From: Myxococcota bacterium
GTDB taxonomy: Bacteria; Myxococcota_A; UBA9160; UBA6930
Direction: 5' to 3'
Length of the DNA: 64,000 nt
Assembly (NCBI GenBank): GCA_028277885.1
Contig: JANQFK010000019.1
Coordinates: 1 to 64,000 of the forward strand
In this document: piece after piece, positions 54,077 through 61,949 of the stretch
Numbering within the stretch: the first letter of the stretch is position 1
How the letters are laid out: each line of letters begins with the position of its first letter
Program-made: the position numbers and the translations under genes
The notes under the pieces: generated by a model
What the model saw: the letters and a program-made list of their open reading frames with translations, nothing else
Told to the model about the DNA's origin: nothing
The model's database searches: none

Positions 54077-56242
54077 GTGCGCATGCAGCGGTTCAACGAC
54101 GTCGCGGATCGGGTCCTCGAGTACGATCCGGATTGCGACCTCCCCCTGCTGCAGAAGGCCTACGTCTACAGCGCCCAGGTCCACGAGGGCCAGGAGCGCC
54201 TGTCCGGCGAGCCCTACCTCGTCCACCCCGTGGAGGTGGCGGGCATCCTGGCCGAGATGCGCATGGACGTGGTGACGATCTGCGCCGGCCTGCTCCACGA
54301 CACCGTCGAGGACACCCTCACCACCGTGGACGAGCTGCGCCGGCTGTTCGGCGACGAGGTCGCCTTCCTGGTGGAGGGTCTCACCAAGATCGCCAAGATC
54401 GAGTTCAAGTCCGCCCGGGAGCGCCAGGCCGAGAACTTCCGCAAGATGCTGATCGCGATGTCGAAGGACATCCGCATCCTGCTGATCAAGCTCGCCGACC
54501 GGCTCCACAACATGCGCACCCTCGAGTTCATGTCCGAGGACTCCCGGCGGCGGGTCGCCCAGGAGACCCTGGACATCTACGTGCCCCTGGCCCACCGCCT
54601 GGGCATCTACTGGATGAAGCGCGAGCTCGACGAGCGCTCCTTCCGGGTGCTGCGGCCGGCCCTGGCCGAGGAGCTCGAGAGCAAGCTCAAGGGCAGCCAC
54701 AAGCGTCGCGAGCGCTACGTAGCGGAGGTGATCGACGCCATCTCGGACACGCTCTCCGGCGCGGGCATCGAGGCCGAGGTCACCGGCCGGCTCAAGGACC
54801 TCTCCTCCATCCACGCCAAGATGGAGCGCGAGGAGCTCGACCTCGACGAGATCCACGACGTGATCGCGTTCCGCGTCGTGCTGCCCACGGAGTCGAAGGA
54901 GTCGCTCTACGGCGTGCTCGGCGTGGTGCACGCCAAGTGGGCGCCGGTGCCCGGGCGCTTCAAGGACTACGTCGCGCTGCCCAAGGCCAACGGCTACCAG
55001 TCGCTCCACACCACGGTGATCGGGCCCTACGGCGCCCGCATGGAGATCCAGATCCGCACGGCCCAGATGCAGCAGAACGCCGAGCTCGGCATCGCGGCCC
55101 ACTGGCGCTACAAGGAGGGGGCCGCAGAGGGGGGGAGCGACGACGCCACCTTCGACTGGCTGCGCCAGCTCCTCGAGCGCCAGGGCGAGCTGAGCGATCC
55201 CCACGAGTTCCTCGAGGCCGTGAAGGTGGACCTGTTCCCCGAGGAGGTGTTCGTCTTCACCCCCAAGGGCGACGTGCTGAACCTGCCCCGGGGCGCCACG
55301 CCCGTGGACTTCGCCTACGCGATCCACTCCGAGGTGGGCGAGCGCTGCTCCGGCGCCCGGGTGAACGGCAAGATGGTCTCCCTGCGGCACGTGCTCCAGG
55401 ACGGCGACACGGTCGAGGTGACCACCAGCACCACCCAGAGCCCGCGCAAGGACTGGCTCGAGTTCGTGGTGTCGGGCAAGGCGCGCAGCCGCATCCGCCA
55501 CGCGATCCGCGGCGCCGAGAACGCCCGCAGCCGCGAGCTCGGGCGCGGCATCCTCGAGCGCGAGCTGCGCCGCGCCGGCTTCTCCCTGGCGCGGCTGCTC
55601 GAGGGCGAGGAGCTCGGCGAGGTGGCCCGGGAGAAGGCCCGGGGCTCGGTGGAGGACCTCTTCGCCGCCGTGGGCTACGGCAAGGTCTCGGCCGCCGCCG
55701 TGGTGCGCGCCCTGCGGCCGGACTGGAAGCCCGAGGCGCCGAAGCCCGAGAAGCCGCGCAAGCTGCGCGACCTGTTCCGGCGCGAGGGCCGCCCGCCCGC
55801 CGGCGCCGGCATCCGGGTGGACGGCCAGAACGACGTGCTGGTGCGCTTCGGCCAGTGCTGCGCCCCGATCCCGGGCGACGACGTGGTGGGCTTCGTCACC
55901 CGCGGTCGCGGGGTCACCGTGCACCAGAAGGACTGCCGCCTGGTGTTCGAGCTCGACCCCGAGCGACGCATCGACGTGGAGTGGGACGCGGGCGCGTCCG
56001 TGGCCCGCCAGATCCGCGTCCGGGTCACCTCCCGGGACGAGCCCGGCCTGCTTGCCAAGGTGACCAAGACGATCTCCGCCGCGGGCATCAACATCGGCTC
56101 CGCCCGGGTCGACACCCACACCGATCGCACCGCGACCCACAACTTCGACCTCTGGGTGACGGACGTGAAGAGCCTGAACGCGGTGATCAAGGAGATCGAG
56201 CGCATCAAGGGCGTGCTCTCGGTGGAGCGCGCGCGCGCGTGA
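54077..56242 (+). CDS. rel: Bifunctional (p)ppGpp synthetase/hydrolase (Rel/SpoT type)
   Basis: 721 residues. Hydrolase HD domain (about 25-190) with CAGLLHDTVEDT intact, synthetase domain (about 235-350) with PVPGRFKDYVALPKANGYQS, TGS domain (about 395-455), a Cys-containing conserved region (QCCAPIPGDDVVGF, about 595-615) and an ACT domain at the end (about 650-715). Both catalytic halves look complete, so it makes and degrades the alarmone. GTG at 54077 or ATG at 54083 are possible starts; neither has a good ribosome binding site. Confidence 0.95.
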   Translation: MRMQRFNDVADRVLEYDPDCDLPLLQKAYVYSAQVHEGQERLSGEPYLVHPVEVAGILAEMRMDVVTICAGLLHDTVEDTLTTVDELRRLFGDEVAFLVEGLTKIAKIEFKSARERQAENFRKMLIAMSKDIRILLIKLADRLHNMRTLEFMSEDSRRRVAQETLDIYVPLAHRLGIYWMKRELDERSFRVLRPALAEELESKLKGSHKRRERYVAEVIDAISDTLSGAGIEAEVTGRLKDLSSIHAKMEREELDLDEIHDVIAFRVVLPTESKESLYGVLGVVHAKWAPVPGRFKDYVALPKANGYQSLHTTVIGPYGARMEIQIRTAQMQQNAELGIAAHWRYKEGAAEGGSDDATFDWLRQLLERQGELSDPHEFLEAVKVDLFPEEVFVFTPKGDVLNLPRGATPVDFAYAIHSEVGERCSGARVNGKMVSLRHVLQDGDTVEVTTSTTQSPRKDWLEFVVSGKARSRIRHAIRGAENARSRELGRGILERELRRAGFSLARLLEGEELGEVAREKARGSVEDLFAAVGYGKVSAAAVVRALRPDWKPEAPKPEKPRKLRDLFRREGRPPAGAGIRVDGQNDVLVRFGQCCAPIPGDDVVGFVTRGRGVTVHQKDCRLVFELDPERRIDVEWDAGASVARQIRVRVTSRDEPGLLAKVTKTISAAGINIGSARVDTHTDRTATHNFDLWVTDVKSLNAVIKEIERIKGVLSVERARA

Positions 56243-56271
56243 GCGCCGCCTCCGCGGCCCCGTGGCCCGTG

Positions 56272-56277
56272 TAGGCC
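56272..56277 (+). promoter_or_regulatory. -10-like TAGGCC before a GTG start
   Basis: TAGGCC ends seven bases before the GTG at 56285, with no convincing ribosome binding site between. The same spacing recurs in this window. Confidence 0.25.
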
Positions 56278-56284
56278 GGACGTC

Positions 56285-57427
56285 GTGAACGTCCTCCAGC
56301 TCACCAGCGACTGGAAGTGGACCGGCCCCGCCGAGCCCATGGTGCGCCTGGCCCGGGGCCTGGCCGACGCCGGCCACGAGGTCTGCCTGGCGTGCCCCCG
56401 ACCGCCGGACCCCGGCGCGCGCTCCGTGGCGGGCGAGGCCGAGCGGGCCGGGGTGGGGGTGGCCCTCGAGCTCGAGCGCGGGCGCGGCGCGCGCCCTCTC
56501 GGCGGCCGGACCGAGGTGGCCCGCCTGGCCGCGCTGCTCGAGGAGCGTCGCATCGAGGTCGTGCACGCCTGGCACACCCGCGACCACGTCCTCGCGCTGC
56601 GCGCCGCCGCCCGGCGCCGGCGCCGCGGCGCCACGGTGCTGGTGCGCAGCTGGCGCAAGGCCGAGGCGCCGCCGGCGACGCCCTGGAACCGCTGGCTGCT
56701 CGGGCCCGGCAGCGACGGCGTGCTCTGCGTGTCGCCGGGGACGGCGCTGCGCATGGCGGCCCTGCGCGGTGGCCGCGCGGTGCGCGGCGCCTTCGGCGCC
56801 GTCGACGTGGGGCGCCTGGCGCCGCGGCCCGCGGCACCGGGCACCCGCAAGGCCCTGGGGCTCGAGGAGGACGCCCGGGTGGTCGGCGTGGTGGCCCGGG
56901 TGCAGCGCCACCGCCGCTTCGACCTGCTGCTCGAGGCGGCGCGGCGCTGGTTCCGCCTCGACCCGCGGGCGCGGCTGCTCGTGGTCGGGCGCGGCACCCA
57001 TCGCGCCGAGGTCGCCGAGGAGCCCGCGCGGCGCCTCGGCATCGCGGACCGCGTGGTCTTCGCGGGCTACCGCGACGCCGACTACACCGAGGTGCTGCGC
57101 AGCATCGACGTCCTCACCTTCCTGGTCCCGGGCAGCGACGGCACCTGCCGCGCGCTCCTCGAGGCCGCGGCCTGCGGGATCCCCGCCGTCACCACCCGCC
57201 GCGGCTCCCTGCCCGAGATCGTCGCCGACGGGGAGACGGGCCTGCTGGTCGACGAGGACGCCGGCGCGCTGGCCGGGGCCTGGCGCACGCTCTTCGACGA
57301 CGAAGCGCTGCGGCGGCGCTTCGGCGCGGCCGCCCACGCGCGCGCCGCGGAGCTCTTCACCCCCGAGCGCATGGCCCGCGAGGTGACGTCGCTCTACGCC
57401 GAGGCGCGCGCCGCGCGCCGCCGCTAG
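56285..57427 (+). CDS. GT4 family glycosyltransferase
   Basis: 380 residues, GT-B fold. MNVLQLTSDWKWTGPAEPMV and LARGLADAGHEVCLACPRPP form the acceptor-side domain; VGVVARVQRHRRFDLLLEAA and the late LLEAAACGIPAVTTRRGSLP with EIVADGETGLLV are the GT4 donor site. It transfers a sugar from a nucleotide donor, most likely to LPS or polysaccharide, given the neighbouring genes. GTG start at 56285, 42 bases after rel. A long hairpin follows the stop, so this ends the unit. Confidence 0.9.
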   Translation: MNVLQLTSDWKWTGPAEPMVRLARGLADAGHEVCLACPRPPDPGARSVAGEAERAGVGVALELERGRGARPLGGRTEVARLAALLEERRIEVVHAWHTRDHVLALRAAARRRRRGATVLVRSWRKAEAPPATPWNRWLLGPGSDGVLCVSPGTALRMAALRGGRAVRGAFGAVDVGRLAPRPAAPGTRKALGLEEDARVVGVVARVQRHRRFDLLLEAARRWFRLDPRARLLVVGRGTHRAEVAEEPARRLGIADRVVFAGYRDADYTEVLRSIDVLTFLVPGSDGTCRALLEAAACGIPAVTTRRGSLPEIVADGETGLLVDEDAGALAGAWRTLFDDEALRRRFGAAAHARAAELFTPERMAREVTSLYAEARAARRR

Positions 57428-57454
57428 GAAGCCGACCCATCCTGGGTCGGCTTC
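57428..57454 (+). terminator. 12-bp hairpin terminator
   Basis: GAAGCCGACCCA pairs with TGGGTCGGCTTC around a three-base loop, directly after the glycosyltransferase stop. No long T-run follows, but the stem is perfect, so it is a strong candidate. Confidence 0.75.
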
Positions 57455-57462
57455 CGCCGCAA

Positions 57463-57483
57463 AGCGAGCCCGGAGGGCTCGCT
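57463..57483 (-). terminator. Second hairpin terminator
   Basis: AGCGAGCCC pairs with GGGCTCGCT around GGA. It lies three bases beyond the stop of the minus-strand PEP-CTERM gene, so it probably ends that unit, facing the first hairpin. Confidence 0.65.
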
Positions 57484-57486
57484 CAG

Positions 57487-57852
57487 CTAGGAGGCCGAAC
57501 CCCGGCGGGCGCGCCGCGCCACCGCGAGGGCACCGCCCGCGAAGAGGAGGGCGGCCCCGGGCTCCGGGATCGCCGCACCCGGCCGCGGTCGGGTCACCTC
57601 GGACAGGTCCGCGACCGCGTAGAAGCCGTCGATCCGAGGGACGTTGAACACGTGGGACGCGATCCGGGACGCGTCGTCGGCAGGACTCTCCCAGAGGATC
57701 CAGCGGAAGGTTGCCCCCGCGCTGCCGAGGGAGACGCCGCGGGCCTCGGCGAACGTGATGGCGCTTCCGTCGGCGCCCGCGCCCGGGACCGCCGCGGCCG
57801 GGACGCCGGCCAGGGCGAGGGCGAGGATCGGCGCGGTGGCGGGAGCCCGCAT
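57487..57852 (-). CDS. PEP-CTERM sorted protein (short)
   Basis: 121 residues. N-terminal signal peptide (MRAPATAPILALALAGVPAA), a short mature part (about 22-90), then the C-terminal sorting signal: AIPEPGAALLFAGG, hydrophobic helix, and the basic end ARRARR. PEP-CTERM proteins are cleaved by exosortase (EpsH family) and moved to the surface or exopolysaccharide; exosortase is not in the window. It lies 19 bases downstream of another PEP-CTERM gene, and the two share nearly the same tail. Confidence 0.8.
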   Translation of the reverse strand: MRAPATAPILALALAGVPAAAVPGAGADGSAITFAEARGVSLGSAGATFRWILWESPADDASRIASHVFNVPRIDGFYAVADLSEVTRPRPGAAIPEPGAALLFAGGALAVARRARRGSAS

Positions 57853-57871
57853 GCGAGCGCCGCGGTTGGGC

Positions 57872-58291
57872 TCAGCGGCGCCCGGTGCGCAGCGCCACCA
57901 GGACGGCGCCCGCGGCGAACAGCAGGGCGGCGCCCGGCTCCGGGACCGCGCCCACCGGGGGCCGCGTCGGCACCTCGATCCCGACGATCTCGTCGTTGAA
58001 CTCGACGGCCGGCACCGAGACCAGGGTCACCGAGCTGCCGCTCACCGAGTTGAAGGTGGGCACCTCGACGAGCACCTCGCCCACGTCGAGGGAGGTGGAG
58101 AGCTCGAGGCCGCTCGAGGAGGTGGGAGCCTGGAACAGGAACAGGTCGACCGGCGCGTAGAAGCCGAGGTCCTGCCAGCTGCCGCCGGAGGAGAACGTCC
58201 CGATCAGCGGCGCGGACTGGGCGGCCGTGCCGAGGAAGGCGACGAAGAGAACGCAGGCTGCAATCCGGACCGCACGGGACTTGATGCGCAT
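57872..58291 (-). CDS. PEP-CTERM sorted protein
   Basis: 139 residues. Signal peptide (about 1-27, CVLFVAFLGTAAQSA), a beta-rich, low-Cys mature domain (about 28-112) with Ser/Val/Thr runs, then the sorting tail GAVPEPGAALLFAAGAVLVA ending in RTGRR. The ATG at 58291 has GGAGG nine bases upstream. The secreted mature part shows no enzyme motif; it is likely structural or adhesive. The tandem with the next gene suggests a duplicated pair of surface proteins. Confidence 0.83.
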   Translation of the reverse strand: MRIKSRAVRIAACVLFVAFLGTAAQSAPLIGTFSSGGSWQDLGFYAPVDLFLFQAPTSSSGLELSTSLDVGEVLVEVPTFNSVSGSSVTLVSVPAVEFNDEIVGIEVPTRPPVGAVPEPGAALLFAAGAVLVALRTGRR

Positions 58292-58301
58292 CTTCCCACT
58301 C

Positions 58302-58328
58302 CTCCGGTTTCTCCGGGTTCTCCGGTTT
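58302..58328 (-). repeat. Three 9-bp tandem repeats carrying GGAG
   Basis: On the minus strand the unit AAACCGGAG occurs three times in a row (the middle copy has one change). It lies just before the PEP-CTERM start and ends in the ribosome binding site. Length changes could alter leader spacing. Confidence 0.7.
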
Positions 58329-58347
58329 CTTCCCACCCCGACGGCGC

Positions 58348-60303
58348 TTAGGATGCCCCGTTGCCGGCGATCTGCCCACCCTCCGTCTGGAGCGCGACGA
58401 GCTCCCGGTAGAGTCCGTCGCTCGCCATCAGGTCCCCGTGGGAACCGATCGCCTCGACCCGGCCGTCCTCGAGGACCACGATCTTGTCCGCGTTGCGGAC
58501 CGTGGCGAGGCGGTGGGCGATCACGAAGGTGGTGCGCCCGCGCAGGAGCGAGGCGACGGCCTCCTGGACGAGGCGCTCGCTCTTGGCGTCGAGGGAGCTG
58601 GTGGCCTCGTCGAAGATCAGGATCGGCGGGTTCTTGAGCAGCGCCCGGGCGATGGTGATGCGCTGGCGCTGGCCGCCGGACAGCCGCCCGCCGACCTCGC
58701 CCACCGCGGTCTCGTAGCCCTCGGGCAGGGCCTCGACGAACTCGTCCACGTAGGCGGCCCGGGCCGCGGCCTCCACCTCGGCGTCGCTCGCGTCGGGGCG
58801 CCCGTAGCGGATGTTGTCGCGGATGCTGCCCGAGAACAGGAAGGCGTCCTGGGTCACCACCGCGATCTGGTCGAGGAGCGAGTCGCGGGCGATGCGTCGC
58901 ACGTCCACGCCGTCGATCTCGATGCAGCCCGAGTCGGGGTCGTAGAGGCGCAGCAGCAGGTCGGCGAGGGTCGTCTTGCCGGCGCCGGTGCGGCCCACGA
59001 TGGCCACCATCTCGCCGGCCTCGACGTCGAGGGAGACGTCGCGCAGCACCGGCTCGCGCCCGTAGGAGAAGGAGACCCGGGAGATCCGCACGCCGCGGTG
59101 CACGCCGTCGATGCGCACCGCGTCGGGGGCGTCCGGCGGCTCGGGCGCGGCGTCGAGCAGCTCGAGGAAGCGCTCCGCCGAGGGCTGGGCGTCCATCAGC
59201 AGGGCCCAGCCCTTGCTCAGCTCCTTGAGGGGGCGGTAGGTGGTGGCCATCACGCCCACGAAGGCCGCCAGGCCGCCCGGCGTGAGGTTCCACAGCCCGA
59301 GCGCCACCGCGATCGCGCCGCCGATGATCACCGCGACGCCGAAGGCGTTGTTGATCCCCTCGACGAGGGTGCGGGCGAGGGCGCGGTTCTGCACCACCCG
59401 CATGCCGCGGCGGAACAGGCGCAGGTTCTCGCGCCGGAAGCCCTCGGCCTCGATGGCGTGGGCCCGGAAGGCCTTGATGACCTTGATGCCCGAGAAGATC
59501 TCGACCAGGCGCTGGGTGACGTCGCCGGCGCTCTCCTGGCGGCGCTTCGCGGTGCGTCGGATGCGGCCGCCGAAGATCGCGATCACCCCGGCCACCAGCG
59601 GCGCCATCACGAGCGTGGCCAGGGTGAGCTGCCACGAGATGGTGAGCAGCACCACGACGCCCAGGACCAGTGCGAGGGTCTCCTGGGCAAGGTCGCCGAA
59701 GAGCAGGGAGAGGACGTTGTGGGCGCGGGTCGCGTCGGCGGTGGTGCGCGCCAGGCGCTCGCCCCGGGTCATGCGCCCGTGGAAGCTGAGCGGCAGGGAG
59801 AGCAGCTTCACGCACAGCGCCTGCTGGATCTCCACCAGCACCCGGCCCATCCCCCAGGCGACCAGATAGATGTTCCCGAAGTGGGCCAGCGGGATCACCA
59901 CCACGATCACGAGGGCGACCAGGATGATGTTCCAGAAGCTCTCCTGGACGCGGTCGCCGATGCGCGCGCGGGCCTGCTCCGCCTCGGCGTCCGGCGCTCC
60001 GGGCGCCGCGGTCTCGGGAGCGGGCGTCTCCGGCGCCGCGACCTCGGGCCCGGGCACCTCGGGCCCGGGCACCTCGGGCCCGGGCGCCTCGGGCCCGGGG
60101 GTGAGCCAGCCCGAGATCCAGTCGCTCGCGCCGGCCGGCTCCGCCCCGTAGGCGGGGAGCACGACCTCGTCGAGGAGGGGCTTGATCAGGTAGGCGCGCA
60201 GGGAGCGGGCGCCCGCATAGGCGGCGGAGCACGCCACGCCCAGCGCGAGCACCACCACGAAGGGCCTCGCGAAGCCCACCAGGCGCAGGAACGTCCGCCC
60301 CAC
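58348..60303 (-). CDS. ABC exporter half-transporter (MsbA-like)
   Basis: 651 residues. Six transmembrane helices (to about residue 345) and a nucleotide-binding domain with Walker A VGRTGAGKTTLADLL (near 435), signature RLSGGQRQRITIARA (near 541), Walker B ILIFDEATSSLD and the switch His in IAHRLATV. It fits lipid-flippase/exporter families such as MsbA. Helix 1 and 2 are separated by a 65-residue Pro/Glu insertion with PGPEV repeats (about 68-100). GTG at 60303 is used; CTG at 60324 with a GGAG close upstream would add SAPTRS. Confidence 0.93.
   Translation of the reverse strand: MGRTFLRLVGFARPFVVVLALGVACSAAYAGARSLRAYLIKPLLDEVVLPAYGAEPAGASDWISGWLTPGPEAPGPEVPGPEVPGPEVAAPETPAPETAAPGAPDAEAEQARARIGDRVQESFWNIILVALVIVVVIPLAHFGNIYLVAWGMGRVLVEIQQALCVKLLSLPLSFHGRMTRGERLARTTADATRAHNVLSLLFGDLAQETLALVLGVVVLLTISWQLTLATLVMAPLVAGVIAIFGGRIRRTAKRRQESAGDVTQRLVEIFSGIKVIKAFRAHAIEAEGFRRENLRLFRRGMRVVQNRALARTLVEGINNAFGVAVIIGGAIAVALGLWNLTPGGLAAFVGVMATTYRPLKELSKGWALLMDAQPSAERFLELLDAAPEPPDAPDAVRIDGVHRGVRISRVSFSYGREPVLRDVSLDVEAGEMVAIVGRTGAGKTTLADLLLRLYDPDSGCIEIDGVDVRRIARDSLLDQIAVVTQDAFLFSGSIRDNIRYGRPDASDAEVEAAARAAYVDEFVEALPEGYETAVGEVGGRLSGGQRQRITIARALLKNPPILIFDEATSSLDAKSERLVQEAVASLLRGRTTFVIAHRLATVRNADKIVVLEDGRVEAIGSHGDLMASDGLYRELVALQTEGGQIAGNGAS
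60041..60100 (-). repeat. Four 15-bp tandem repeats in the ABC exporter
   Basis: The plus-strand unit ACCTCGGGCCCGGGC occurs four times (the last with small changes). On the coding strand each unit gives PGPEV or PGPEA. It lies in the first periplasmic loop and keeps the frame, since 15 is a multiple of three. Confidence 0.9.
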
Positions 60304-60493
60304 CGAGCGGGTCGGCGCGCTCAGCCGCTCCGGACGCAGCGCGATGCCGGCGGCCGGCTCCGACGATCCCGAAGGTTCCGCAGAGGCCGTGGCCCGTCCT
60401 CCCCCCGCAACCGGGCTCGCGACCGCGGCGCGCCGTCTCGGGCCCTGGTGCGTGACCCCGGGGGGTTAGCCCAACGGCCGGTCGCCGGCCATT

Positions 60494-60512
60494 CGGCCGG
60501 GCTCCCCGGCCG
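60494..60512 (-). terminator. GC hairpin downstream of the FAD protein gene
   Basis: CGGCCGGG pairs with CCCGGCCG around CTC, six bases beyond the minus-strand stop at 60518. A chain of weaker GGCC hairpins follows (60474-60500). The rest of the 214-base gap before the ABC gene (60304-60517) shows no gene or recognised riboswitch. Confidence 0.5.
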
Positions 60513-60517
60513 CCGGG

Positions 60518-61900
60518 TCAGCCCGCGAGCTCCGCCGCGATCGCGTCCCCCGCCTGGCAGCCGAGCAGCAGGTCGCCCTCGACCCCCAGCGCCGCCACGC
60601 CCTCCCGGGCCAGCACGTGGACCGGCGGGCGGGCGCTGCGGCGCAGCTCGGTCTCGGCGGGCCAGCCGCGCTCGGGGGCGGGCTCGGCCAGGACCGCGTC
60701 GTCGTCCCAGCGTGGACGCGGCCCGGCGGCGCTGCGCCGCAGGCTCTCGGCGCCGAAGGGCAGCAGCCCGCGCACCGCGGCCTCGATCGCGAGGGCGCCG
60801 GGCTCGAGGGCGTCGGGGTCGTCGGCCACCCGCGTGCTCGCGACCAGCTCGACGGTCTCGTCCCCCTCGGAGGGGTGCACGGCGAGCCGCACCACGGGCC
60901 CCGCCTCGGGGACCAGGATCGCCCGGCGGGCCAGGGCCTCGGGCAGGGCGTCCCGCGCGACGCGCAGCTGGAGCGCCGCCCGCCGCTCGGCCGGCGCGGG
61001 CCCGTCGAGGAAGCCCGGCACCTCGTGGTCCCAGCCGCGGAGTGCGCCGGCGAGGCGCGCGCCGGGCGCGTTCACGAGCAGCGCGCGGCCGAGCCACGCC
61101 TCGCCTCCGCGGCCCGCGATGCCCGGGTGTCCCCCCACCTCCACCATCTCGAAGGGCGTCGCGATGGCGCGGAACTCGCCGTGGAGCGCCTCGATGCGGC
61201 GGCGCAGCAGGCCGCGCAGGGTGAGGCCGCGCCGCTCGAAGAAGGCGCCGCCCTCGAGCACGGAGCCCAGCAGGCGCGCCGCCGCCTCGGGCGGCAGCGC
61301 GGCCCGGCCGAGGTTCGAGAGCGCGTCGAGCTGGGCGCGCAGCAGGGGGGCGAGCTCCGCGGGCGGGTCCGCGGCGAGGGCCGGGAGCCCGCGCAGGCGG
61401 CGACCGCCGCCGCGCGCCAGCGCGTGCCGGGCGCCGCGGCGCACCACCGACCCCTCGCGCAGCACCTCGCACTCGGCCTCCGAGGCGGCGACCAGCCCGC
61501 GCACCAGCTCGCGCGCGGTCTCGGGCTTGGCGAGGCCCCAGGCCACGAGCTCGTCGGCGGTGAGGGCGGCGCTCCCGACGTCGGGGCGCGCCTCGGGCAG
61601 CAGCACCTGGAGGGCGATCTCCTCGCCGACCAGGCTGCGCCGCTCGATCAGTGGCACGCCGAGGACGCGCAGGGCCTCGTGGACCACGCCGCCCTGGCGC
61701 GCCGCGGTGAGGAAGAAGGGCTCGCGGAGCAGCGGGGCCGTGTCGCGGGCCGCCTCCTCCTCCACCAGGGCCACGCGCAGCCCCGCCATGCCGAGGCGCA
61801 CGGCCGCGGCCAGCCCCGGCAGCGCGCCGCCCAGCACGAGCACGTCCCAGCGGCGCGCGCGCAGGCCGTCCGCGCCCCGGCCGAGGGAGAGCCGCCGCAC
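60518..61900 (-). CDS. FAD/NAD(P)-binding oxidoreductase-like protein
   Basis: 460 residues. The N-terminal dinucleotide-binding fold is VLVLGGALPGLAAAVRLGMA followed by VALVEEE, the usual FAD pattern of flavin amine-oxidase/protoporphyrinogen-oxidase-like proteins. A Gly near the end (GDLLLGCQAGDAIAAELAG) matches the second FAD contact. Middle parts are Ala/Arg/Leu-rich and were not assigned. GTG at 61900. It lies 49 bases downstream of purM on the same strand. The substrate is unknown. Confidence 0.7.
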   Translation of the reverse strand: MRRLSLGRGADGLRARRWDVLVLGGALPGLAAAVRLGMAGLRVALVEEEAARDTAPLLREPFFLTAARQGGVVHEALRVLGVPLIERRSLVGEEIALQVLLPEARPDVGSAALTADELVAWGLAKPETARELVRGLVAASEAECEVLREGSVVRRGARHALARGGGRRLRGLPALAADPPAELAPLLRAQLDALSNLGRAALPPEAAARLLGSVLEGGAFFERRGLTLRGLLRRRIEALHGEFRAIATPFEMVEVGGHPGIAGRGGEAWLGRALLVNAPGARLAGALRGWDHEVPGFLDGPAPAERRAALQLRVARDALPEALARRAILVPEAGPVVRLAVHPSEGDETVELVASTRVADDPDALEPGALAIEAAVRGLLPFGAESLRRSAAGPRPRWDDDAVLAEPAPERGWPAETELRRSARPPVHVLAREGVAALGVEGDLLLGCQAGDAIAAELAG

Positions 61901-61949
61901 GCGTCAGCTCCGCTTCCGTCGGAGCATCGGTCCGCGCATCGATCCGACT

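Noticed and set aside
53726..57337. 1203-codon open frame on the minus strand
   Set aside because: Antisense to gmk, rel and the glycosyltransferase, all with intact signatures.
60304..60517. Possible riboswitch in the gap before the ABC exporter
   Set aside because: Only GC palindromes were found; no conserved core of a known riboswitch was recognised.
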